Assembly: GCA_021162155.1 (NCBI GenBank)
Contig: JAGGZF010000052.1
Coordinates: 1 to 8,291 of the forward strand
Direction: 5' to 3'
DNA from: a bacterium
Lineage (GTDB): Bacteria; Patescibacteriota; Minisyncoccia; UBA6257
DNA length: 8,291 nucleotides
Shown here in pieces: positions 1 through 4,025 of this stretch; positions within the stretch are counted from its first letter, which is position 1, and every line of letters begins with the position of its first letter. A program made the position numbers and the translations under genes. Below the pieces are notes generated by a model. It was given only the letters and a program-made list of their open reading frames with translations, made no database searches and was not told the origin of the DNA.

Positions 1-737
1 GGTGGAGGAGTACTTACAGTTACAGTAGTAGTTTTTTGGTCAGAACCATAATTTCCAGAACAACTTAAGGTAAAGGTAGTAGTTTGAGTAAGATTATATA
101 TCGTTCTACTACCAGAAACAGATTGGTTTCCATACCAATAAGAATTAGAAGGATTAGCAGAAGCAGTACAAGAATTACAATTTTGAGTACTCCAAGATAA
201 CACAGAAGATCCTCCTGTGTTTACAGAATTAGGAGAAGCAGTAAAACTGGTAATTTGACATTGAGGAGGAGTGGGGCAGCGAAGAGTAATTGTATCTTCA
301 AAAGAGTTCCAGTTATGACAGGTTTGTCCTGGCTGGAGATCTACAGGATTTATACACTGATTAACATCTACAATAAAATAAACTGTTTGGCCTGGGTGGT
401 TCTGACAGGCGTATTGGAGATTTTCTTTTTTATATGCTGGTAGATTAAGGTATCCGTAATCTATAGGGTATCCCCAATTATAGATTTGGGTATGGGGATC
501 GGCAGGTGAGGTAGAGGTAATTCTATAGATGGCTTTAAAAACACCAGGATCAGCATTTACAAAAATAGTAACTGGCATATCCTGAGTAATATCAATAAGA
601 TTGCCATCTTGAGGAGTAATAATTTCTATATTTCCATAAGTGGCAGATACCTGAGATATTGCAACACTAAAAATAGCAACTCCTATCAAGAGGCTCAAAA
701 CGAAGATTTTAGGGCTAAATAAATAATTTTTTCTCAT
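1..737 (-). CDS. Secreted Ig-like repeat surface protein, C-terminus cut by window edge
   Basis: The frame is open from an ATG at 737 to the window edge (245 residues), so the C-terminus is missing. Residues 1-32 look like a signal peptide: a basic start (MRKN), a hydrophobic core, and a VSA-T cleavage site. Residues 33-155 form a beta-rich domain beginning with an 'IEIITPQDG' strand and carrying several cysteines (111, 128, 140, 154). From residue 160 an Ig-like module starts with 'CQITSFTASP' and runs through 'GGSSVLSWST', 'NCNSCTAS' and 'TTTFTLSCSG' to a TPPP linker. Modules of this type usually occur in tandem in surface proteins of Parcubacteria, so more repeats probably follow outside the window. 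The product is likely exported and surface-displayed, with an adhesive or structural role (inference). There is no clear Shine-Dalgarno sequence, but a consensus promoter lies just upstream. Function beyond surface protein is not identified. Confidence 0.85.
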   Translation of the reverse strand, partial: MRKNYLFSPKIFVLSLLIGVAIFSVAISQVSATYGNIEIITPQDGNLIDITQDMPVTIFVNADPGVFKAIYRITSTSPADPHTQIYNWGYPIDYGYLNLPAYKKENLQYACQNHPGQTVYFIVDVNQCINPVDLQPGQTCHNWNSFEDTITLRCPTPPQCQITSFTASPNSVNTGGSSVLSWSTQNCNSCTASANPSNSYWYGNQSVSGSRTIYNLTQTTTFTLSCSGNYGSDQKTTTVTVSTPP

Positions 738-773
738 AATTTTAGATTATTTTTAGGTAACTGATGTGCGTTA

Positions 774-802
774 AGTATATCACAATAAAAAGTAATTGTC
801 AA
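774..802 (-). promoter_or_regulatory. Sigma-70 type promoter for the Ig-like surface protein
   Basis: On the minus strand a perfect TTGACA (-35, 797-802) is separated by 17 nt from TATACT (-10, 774-779). The predicted transcript starts near 767, giving a leader of about 30 nt to the ATG at 737. The -35 box directly abuts the T-tract of the upstream operon's terminator, so termination of one unit and initiation of the next are packed into about 60 bp. Confidence 0.85.
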
Positions 803-810
803 GAAAGAAA

Positions 811-832
811 AAAGCCCTCTTTCGAGGGCTTT
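811..832 (-). terminator. Rho-independent terminator of the small-gene operon
   Basis: A 9-bp inverted repeat (AAAGCCCTC / GAGGGCTTT) has a GAAA tetraloop on the minus strand. It is followed there by a T-rich run (TTTTTTCTTTCTT reading into 801). It begins 8 nt after the stop of the last small gene (840), so it ends minus-strand transcription of the 840-1945 operon. The plus-strand reading has a poorer T-run. Confidence 0.92.
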
Positions 833-839
833 GTTTTGC

Positions 840-929
840 CTATTTCTTTCTCTTTAAGTTTATTAAAGAAATTATAATCAGTATCCCCATTACTCCTATT
901 ATGCTGCTATACCACAAGAAAGTTTCCAT
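840..929 (-). CDS. 29-residue single-helix membrane peptide (sixth gene of small-gene operon)
   Basis: ATG at 929 follows the ribosome-binding site AAGGAGGTGA with 9 nt between GGAGG and the start; the stop is TAG at 840. The 29-residue product has a short polar start (METFLWYSS), one hydrophobic helix of about 15-18 residues ('IIGVMGILIIISL') and a basic tail 'NLKRKK'. By the positive-inside rule this predicts the N-terminus outside and the C-terminus in the cytoplasm. It lies 6 nt after the frameshifted gene, whose last codons overlap its ribosome-binding site, and just before the operon terminator. It resembles other short single-span peptides in a general way (small regulatory subunits, type I toxins), but I recognise no family. 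The ribosome-binding site, operon position and clean topology support it as a real gene. Confidence 0.78.
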   Translation of the reverse strand: METFLWYSSIIGVMGILIIISLINLKRKK

Positions 930-935
930 CTTGTC

Positions 936-945
936 TCACCTCCTT
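936..945 (-). promoter_or_regulatory. Strong Shine-Dalgarno of the 29-residue peptide gene
   Basis: AAGGAGGTGA complements the usual 16S rRNA 3' tail. It lies inside the end of the preceding frame: the codons AGG AGG TGA encode that protein's final Arg-Arg-stop. It fixes the ATG at 929 as the start. Confidence 0.85.
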
Positions 946-1101
946 TCCTTTTCTAAACGATCAAACCACTCCTTTACTCCTTTAAACCGTTCGCAATGTT
1001 TATCTATTAAAAATCGCTCTTCCGGAGCGACGAGGTGGTCTCGGAAATCTTCAACACTAAGAGAGGGGTTTGTGACTAAGAGGATCGCATGGTAAGACCG
1101 C

Positions 1102-1119
1102 AAGAGTTCAGTTACTCTT
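1102..1119 (-). other. Small hairpin over the premature stop of the frameshifted gene
   Basis: A 6-bp inverted repeat (AAGAGT / ACTCTT) with a 6-nt loop covers the TAA at 1112-1114 and lies immediately downstream of the only stretch where a -1 shift could join the two frames. It might stimulate frameshifting, but a stem this short can arise by chance. Confidence 0.35.
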
Positions 1120-1185
1120 TCGAACCCTCTGTTATACTGTTAAATTCCCTATTTTTTATTTCTTCCTCTACTTTTTCCTTTTCCA

Positions 1186-1311
1186 TTATTTTTCACCTCC
1201 TTTTCTCTTTTCTTTCAGTTGGAGAGATGCAATTACGGGTGCTAAGTAAACTATCAGCATTACGGAAAGGAATATCATAATTATTAAGACATTGAAGGTG
1301 GTACTATTCAT
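1186..1311 (-). CDS. 41-residue single-helix membrane peptide (fourth gene of small-gene operon)
   Basis: ATG at 1311 is preceded by AAGGAGGTG (1316-1324); the stop is TAA at 1186-1188 and shares a base with the next ATG (TAATG). The product begins MNSTTFN and has one hydrophobic segment at about residues 8-30 ('VLIIMIFLSVMLIVYLAPVI'). It ends in a basic tail (KEKRKGGEK), which predicts N-out/C-in topology. Its last residues Lys-Gly-Gly-Glu are encoded by the next gene's ribosome-binding site. Only 1 nt separates it from the preceding gene, so translation is probably coupled. I recognise no family. It would open the second membrane/soluble/membrane triplet of the operon. Confidence 0.78.
   Translation of the reverse strand: MNSTTFNVLIIMIFLSVMLIVYLAPVIASLQLKEKRKGGEK
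1193..1202 (-). promoter_or_regulatory. Strong Shine-Dalgarno of the frameshifted gene
   Basis: AAGGAGGTGA lies 9 nt (from GGAGG) before the ATG at 1186 and inside the end of the preceding gene, where it encodes the Lys-Gly-Gly-Glu near that peptide's C-terminus. Its strength argues that 1186 is an authentic start even though the frame breaks soon after. Confidence 0.85.
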
Positions 1312-1312
1312 C

Positions 1313-1435
1313 TTACACCTCCTTTTTATCTTTGTCTTTTACTTTTCTTTCTAATTCCTTCCATTCCTCGCCTATTATAATAGAAAATACAGAAATTAGG
1401 CAAAGAAATGATAAAAAAGATAATAGGACCTTCAT
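1313..1435 (-). CDS. 40-residue membrane-anchored peptide with charged tail (third gene of small-gene operon)
   Basis: ATG at 1435 has a weaker ribosome-binding site than its neighbours (AGGGG, 8 nt upstream); the stop is TAA at 1313. The product has a single N-terminal hydrophobic segment at about residues 3-21 (MKVLLSFLSFLCLISVFSII). A highly charged, probably helical tail of about 18 residues follows, with alternating acidic and basic residues (EEWKELERKVKDKDKK). It has no convincing signal-peptidase or lipobox site, so it is probably a bitopic membrane peptide; orientation is uncertain because the tail has nearly balanced charge. The final Lys-Glu-Val codons double as the ribosome-binding site of the next gene. 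The gene starts 15 nt after the 120-residue soluble protein gene. No family recognised. Confidence 0.72.
   Translation of the reverse strand: MKVLLSFLSFLCLISVFSIIIGEEWKELERKVKDKDKKEV
1316..1324 (-). promoter_or_regulatory. Strong Shine-Dalgarno of the 41-residue peptide gene
   Basis: AAGGAGGTG sits within the last codons of the preceding gene (AAG GAG GTG, then TAA) and fixes the ATG at 1311. Confidence 0.85.
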
Positions 1436-1450
1436 TCTTCTTTCCCCTGT

Positions 1451-1813
1451 CTACCAGTAGGTAGTATTGAATATTTCTTGTAATAGATAAAAGACAGGTA
1501 AGTACTTCTTTGCTAATTCTTGTTGGTCTTCAGGAATTTTCTCTTGTATAAATCTTTTTACACCTAAGTTACTGTCTTTGTGACGGAGGATACTGTGAAA
1601 CTCAGATAACCAAAGATATACTCTTGCTATTTCCTCTCTTTTTTCTTCAGAAGCGAGCTTGCTCATTAATGGCGGCTTCTTTTCGTCACCACCTTCGATC
1701 TTGTAACGAAGATAAAGAGTAAGAGCTAATATGTTATCCTCTCCTTGGTCTAGGTTTTTAGCTATCGGTTTCTTCTTCATTCCTTTCTTTTCCTTCATTA
1801 CTTTCCTCATCAT
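1451..1813 (-). CDS. 120-residue soluble helical protein of unknown function (second gene of small-gene operon)
   Basis: The start at 1813 (ATGATG; a second ATG at 1810 is possible) follows AAGGAGGTGA with 6 nt between GGAGG and the ATG. The first 20 residues are very basic (about nine Lys/Arg, including 'KEKK' and 'KKKP'). A middle helical segment ('DNILALTLYLRYKI', about 26-39) precedes a C-terminal helical domain (about 56-116) with H73, 'SIL', 'LGVKRFI', 'PEDQQELAKKY' and 'LLQEIF', ending in TTYW. No signal peptide or membrane span is visible, so the product is cytoplasmic. It could contact nucleic acid or acidic membrane lipids through its basic start (speculative). Residues 63-115 align without gaps to the second half of the frameshifted gene at 936-1186, suggesting duplication. 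It lies 15 nt from each neighbour, between two membrane peptides. I recognise no family. Confidence 0.8.
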   Translation of the reverse strand: MMRKVMKEKKGMKKKPIAKNLDQGEDNILALTLYLRYKIEGGDEKKPPLMSKLASEEKREEIARVYLWLSEFHSILRHKDSNLGVKRFIQEKIPEDQQELAKKYLPVFYLLQEIFNTTYW

Positions 1814-1816
1814 TTC

Positions 1817-1826
1817 TCACCTCCTT
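1817..1826 (-). promoter_or_regulatory. Strong Shine-Dalgarno of the 120-residue protein gene
   Basis: AAGGAGGTGA lies in the 15-nt gap after the 38-residue peptide gene. It is spaced 6 nt from the ATG at 1813 and 9 nt from the alternative ATG at 1810. Confidence 0.88.
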
Positions 1827-1828
1827 TC

Positions 1829-1945
1829 TTACTTCTTTTTATTTTTACTATGAGCAAAGATAAAAAGCAATGAGAGAAACGCTACTAAAACTATAAGGAA
1901 GGATCCTCCAACATAAAAGATATAATTTCTTATCAATTCTTCCAT
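1829..1945 (-). CDS. 38-residue single-helix membrane peptide (first gene of small-gene operon)
   Basis: ATG at 1945 lies 6 nt after the GGAGG of AAGGAGGTGA (1949-1958); the stop is TAA at 1829. The product has a short acidic N-terminus (MEELIRNY), one strong hydrophobic helix at about residues 9-31 ('FYVGGSFLIVLVAFLSLLFI') and a basic tail (HSKNKKK). The charge pattern predicts N-out/C-in topology in the cytoplasmic membrane. It is the promoter-proximal gene, about 30 nt downstream of the predicted transcription start and 15 nt before the 120-residue gene. A competing frame from an ATG at 1970-1968 has no ribosome-binding site and gives an implausible sequence. No family recognised. A bona fide small gene is strongly suggested by start signal, topology and operon position. 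Confidence 0.8.
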   Translation of the reverse strand: MEELIRNYIFYVGGSFLIVLVAFLSLLFIFAHSKNKKK

Positions 1946-1948
1946 TAC

Positions 1949-1958
1949 TCACCTCCTT
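1949..1958 (-). promoter_or_regulatory. Strong Shine-Dalgarno of the 38-residue peptide gene
   Basis: AAGGAGGTGA, optimally spaced from the ATG at 1945. It selects this frame over an overlapping upstream ATG. Confidence 0.88.
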
Positions 1959-1983
1959 GTTAAAGAGCATTATTTATTGAAAG

Positions 1984-2010
1984 ATTATCATAGAATAAGC
2001 TATTTGTCAA
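1984..2010 (-). promoter_or_regulatory. Promoter of the small-gene operon
   Basis: On the minus strand TTGACA (-35, 2005-2010) is followed by GATAAT (-10, 1984-1989) at a 15-nt spacing. An alternative reading is an extended TGA-TAATCT (-10 at 1982-1987) at 17 nt. Transcription would start near 1977, about 30 nt before the first ATG. The -35 box overlaps that of the divergent CAP promoter by five bases. Confidence 0.65.
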
Positions 2011-2032
2011 GAGAAAGAATGTGTGCTATAAT
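2004..2032 (+). promoter_or_regulatory. Promoter of the CAP-sortase operon
   Basis: TTGTCA (-35, 2004-2009), a 17-nt spacer, and TATAAT (-10, 2027-2032) preceded by TGC, an extended -10 element. The start would fall near 2039, leaving a leader of only about 17 nt before the ATG at 2056. The -35 is shared with the divergent small-gene promoter. Confidence 0.85.
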
Positions 2033-2055
2033 ATTAGCAGAAATAAGAGAAATCT

Positions 2056-3120
2056 ATGCTGTGGACTGCACTAAAAAATTTCTTCTATCCTACTGAACAA
2101 AATCATTATCAACCTCAAGCTCTTTCGGATAGAATGATAACAGTTTATATTTTGGCTTTTTTGTTGATTAAAGCACTCTTTAGTTGGGAGATTCTTTTAA
2201 CTAGACAGTCGGATTTATTTGCTGCAATAAGTGCTCAAAAGATAATTACTCTTACAAATCAGATTAGACAAGAGTATGGCCTTCCTCCTTTGAAAGTAAA
2301 TTTTGCTTTAGAAAATGCCGCTAAAGCCAAAGCAGAAGATATGCTGGCAAAACATTATTTCTCACATTATAGCCCTACAGGGATGGCACCTTGGCATTGG
2401 ATAGATAAATCTGGTTATTATTATCATTATGCTGGAGAAAATTTAGCAGTGAATTTTTTGGATAGTGAAGAGGTTATTCAAAGCTGGCTAAACTCTCCTT
2501 CTCATCGGGAAAATTTACTGAATCGTCATTATCAGGATATAGGAGTAGCAGTAGTAAGGGGAGATGTGTTAGGTAATGGGCAGGAAGAGATATTAGTTGT
2601 TCAGATGCTGGGTTCTTCCTTGTCTAAACCCCCTGTGGTTAGTGCTAAAGTAAAAGTAGCAGAAGCCAGCACTCTACAAAATTCGGATAAATCTATCTCT
2701 GCGCCTTCTACTTCCCCTACGTCATCTTCTACTACTTCTACTACTAAACCTATTGTTGTTACTACCAAAGAAGCTACTCCTCTTCTAATGGTTTATCGTC
2801 CAGCTTCAAATACCTCAGAGATTGTTACTTCAGTTTCTTCTTCCTCTTCTTCAATTCCTGTAGAATCAAAAATAAAAGTAGTTTCTGCGGGATTTATTTC
2901 TACCCGGCAGAAGTTAGATTTACTCAACAAAATTATTGCTATAAGTTTAGCCCTTTTAGGAACTTTGACGCTGATAGAGATTACTATTGCCCAACAGAAA
3001 CGCGAAACTAATTTGGTTTTTTCAGAGATGGTGGCAAGGAGTGCTTTGATTATTTTAATAAGTGTAGCGTTTTTTTACCTTAAGATAGATATCCTGATAG
3101 GAAAAATAATGATAACATAA
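2056..3120 (+). CDS. Membrane-anchored CAP (SCP/YkwD-like) domain protein
   Basis: This 354-residue protein has a cytoplasmic N-terminal segment ('NFFYPTEQNHYQPQALS', a type seen in CPR CAP proteins from memory), then a membrane span at about 27-48. An extracytoplasmic CAP domain covers about 62-188. CAP signatures are visible: 'YFSHYSP' with H104, 'YAGENLA' with E128, E138/E139, 'SPSHRENLLN' with H150, and 'DIGVAVV'. These supply the usual His/Glu cavity residues. A Ser/Thr/Pro-rich stalk (about 195-275) follows, then two more predicted spans (about 288-311 and 327-349). CAP proteins of bacteria are secreted or surface proteins; their biochemical activity is mostly undetermined. No sortase signal is evident at the C-terminus. 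The gene has no strong ribosome-binding site, a short leader, and lies 6 nt before the sortase gene, so the two are likely co-transcribed. Confidence 0.92.
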   Translation: MLWTALKNFFYPTEQNHYQPQALSDRMITVYILAFLLIKALFSWEILLTRQSDLFAAISAQKIITLTNQIRQEYGLPPLKVNFALENAAKAKAEDMLAKHYFSHYSPTGMAPWHWIDKSGYYYHYAGENLAVNFLDSEEVIQSWLNSPSHRENLLNRHYQDIGVAVVRGDVLGNGQEEILVVQMLGSSLSKPPVVSAKVKVAEASTLQNSDKSISAPSTSPTSSSTTSTTKPIVVTTKEATPLLMVYRPASNTSEIVTSVSSSSSSIPVESKIKVVSAGFISTRQKLDLLNKIIAISLALLGTLTLIEITIAQQKRETNLVFSEMVARSALIILISVAFFYLKIDILIGKIMIT

Positions 3121-3126
3121 ACTGCT

Positions 3127-3888
3127 ATGCAGATTAGAAACTGGCGCCTGTTTCTGAAAATCTTCTTTTTCGTTTTTGTTATTCTTTTTTTTATATTTAA
3201 TGGTGAGGCCTTTGTATCTATTGCAAAGTATAAGATTAAGATTTGTGTCCGGGCGATAATTTCAGAGATAAAACGTCCTCCTAACTTTTCCCTTTCTGAA
3301 AAATTAAAAAGCGAAAAGTTTTCTTTTAATAGCTCTTCTGAAAACCATATAAGAACTTCTTTCCCTGATTTTAGCGTGCAGAGGGAAACTACAGTTTCCG
3401 AAAACACTTATCTTAAAAAAACTATCTTAGAACAATACGGGACAGACGGGAAGAATAAAATTATTTTACCTAAATTTGGTATAGTTGCCCCCATCCGTCA
3501 GGTAGATACTCCTCAGCTTTCCTTAATTTATAAAGAACTGCGTCGGGGAGTAGTGCTTTATCCCGGTACCGCTGAGCCCGGAAAAGGTTATTCTATTATT
3601 ATCGGCCATAGTTCTCAATATCCTTGGGAGCCCGGCAGGTATAAATCAGTTTTTTCTCTATTAAACGAATTAAAGGAAGGAGATAAAATCTATGTCATTT
3701 GGAAGAAAAAAGTTTTACTATGGGAGGTTCAGGGAAAGAAGATATTTCTTCCTTGGCCCAGAGGGCAGGCGACTACTGAGAGTATCTTTCCTCCGGAAGA
3801 TAAACCGTTGTTGATTTTACAAAGTTGCTGGCCAGTAGGAGTAGCCAGAAAGAGGGTAGCAGTAAAAACAATCCTGATAGATTATTAA
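3127..3888 (+). CDS. Sortase family transpeptidase
   Basis: The 253-residue protein has an N-terminal membrane anchor (about 8-24), a polar linker rich in Ser/Lys to about residue 95, and a sortase beta-barrel from about 110 to 253. The catalytic triad is visible: H161 in 'IIIGHSSQYPW', C234 in 'LILQSCWPVG', and R243 (R241 nearby) in 'ARKRVAV'. Sortases cleave a sorting signal of exported proteins and join them through a thioacyl enzyme to a surface amine. The 'LQSCWP' form around the cysteine differs from the TLxTC of class A and fits the divergent sortases of CPR bacteria; I do not assign a class. It follows the CAP gene by 6 nt with no ribosome-binding site, so translation may depend on coupling. 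No LPxTG-like substrate is visible in the complete proteins of this window. Confidence 0.92.
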   Translation: MQIRNWRLFLKIFFFVFVILFFIFNGEAFVSIAKYKIKICVRAIISEIKRPPNFSLSEKLKSEKFSFNSSSENHIRTSFPDFSVQRETTVSENTYLKKTILEQYGTDGKNKIILPKFGIVAPIRQVDTPQLSLIYKELRRGVVLYPGTAEPGKGYSIIIGHSSQYPWEPGRYKSVFSLLNELKEGDKIYVIWKKKVLLWEVQGKKIFLPWPRGQATTESIFPPEDKPLLILQSCWPVGVARKRVAVKTILIDY

Positions 3889-3893
3889 AATTA

Positions 3894-3922
3894 TTGAAAA
3901 TATTATCCGAATATAGTATTCT
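3894..3922 (+). promoter_or_regulatory. Probable promoter of tRNA-Glu / tsaD
   Basis: TTGAAA (3894-3899), a 17-nt spacer and TATTCT (3917-3922) lie 15 nt before the tRNA. The predicted start near 3929 leaves a leader of fewer than 10 nt. Five of six and four of six bases match the consensus. Confidence 0.6.
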
Positions 3923-3937
3923 ACTACAAGAAAGATA

Positions 3938-4011
3938 GGCGCTATCGTCTAGTCTGGTTAGGACGCGGGGCTTTCAATCCCGTAACATGGGTTCAAATCC
4001 CATTAGCGCCA
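3938..4011 (+). tRNA. tRNA-Glu (anticodon UUC)
   Basis: All arms can be drawn. The 7-bp acceptor is GGCGCTA (3938-3944) with TAGCGCC (4004-4010), with discriminator A4011. The D-arm contains TAGTCTGGTTAGGA. The anticodon stem is CGGGG/TCCCG with loop CTTTCAA (3971-3977) and anticodon TTC at 3973-3975. The T-arm is ATGGG/CCCAT around TTCAAAT. CCA is not encoded, so it must be added enzymatically. tsaD starts 14 nt downstream and is probably read from the same promoter. Confidence 0.96.
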
Positions 4012-4025
4012 CTATCATATTTTTT

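Larger units (their letters stand above)
936..1186 (-). pseudogene. Frameshifted small soluble protein, apparent paralogue of the 120-residue protein upstream
   Basis: The start is good: ATG at 1186 behind AAGGAGGTGA and overlapping the previous stop as TAATG. The frame, however, stops at 1112 after 24 residues (MEKEKVEEEIKNREFNSITE...). The -1 frame, open from 1139, then encodes 60-odd convincing residues (FERVTELLRSYHAILL...) ending at TGA 936 within the next gene's ribosome-binding site. Restoring one base at GAGGGTTC (about 1122-1128) joins the two parts as '..NSITEG-FERVTELL..', an 83-residue charged helical protein. An ungapped hand alignment of 53 residues (from 'ERV' to 'EWF') with residues 63-115 of the neighbour at 1451-1813 gives 14 identities, including R, V, H, I-L, L-x-V-x-x-F, F and E-x-F. 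The second half therefore looks like a genuine protein. The cause may be a real mutation, a read or assembly error, or programmed frameshifting. Positions 1021-1110 are 51% G+C (46 of 90), higher than the surroundings. Confidence 0.72.

Noticed and set aside
255..443. Plus-strand open frame of 62 codons
   Set aside because: Lies antisense within the Ig-like surface protein gene, whose protein has clear signal peptide and domain features.
796..1095. Plus-strand open frame of 99 codons
   Set aside because: It begins at the terminator hairpin, runs antisense through the two last micro-genes, has no ribosome-binding site, and gives an implausible protein.
1112..1186. Treating the 24-codon frame as a complete, independent micro-gene
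   Set aside because: It is highly charged without a membrane span, and the following -1 frame carries a domain resembling the neighbouring protein but no start codon, so a broken or recoded longer gene explains both pieces better.
1089..1280. Plus-strand open frame of 63 codons
   Set aside because: Antisense to the 41-residue gene and the frameshifted gene; its Phe/Ser-rich sequence is the complement of Lys/Glu-rich coding.
1854..1970. Alternative minus-strand frame from an ATG at 1970 over the first micro-gene
   Set aside because: No ribosome-binding site before it; the strong AAGGAGGTGA is positioned for the ATG at 1945, and the alternative protein lacks any coherent feature.
2700..2860. 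TCTTCT/ACTACT-rich tract in the CAP gene, considered as a phase-variable repeat
   Set aside because: The unit is irregular and keeps frame; it reads as an ordinary Ser/Thr-rich stalk.
3075..3407. Minus-strand open frame of 110 codons
   Set aside because: Antisense to the end of the CAP gene and the start of the sortase gene; no start signal and no recognisable domain.
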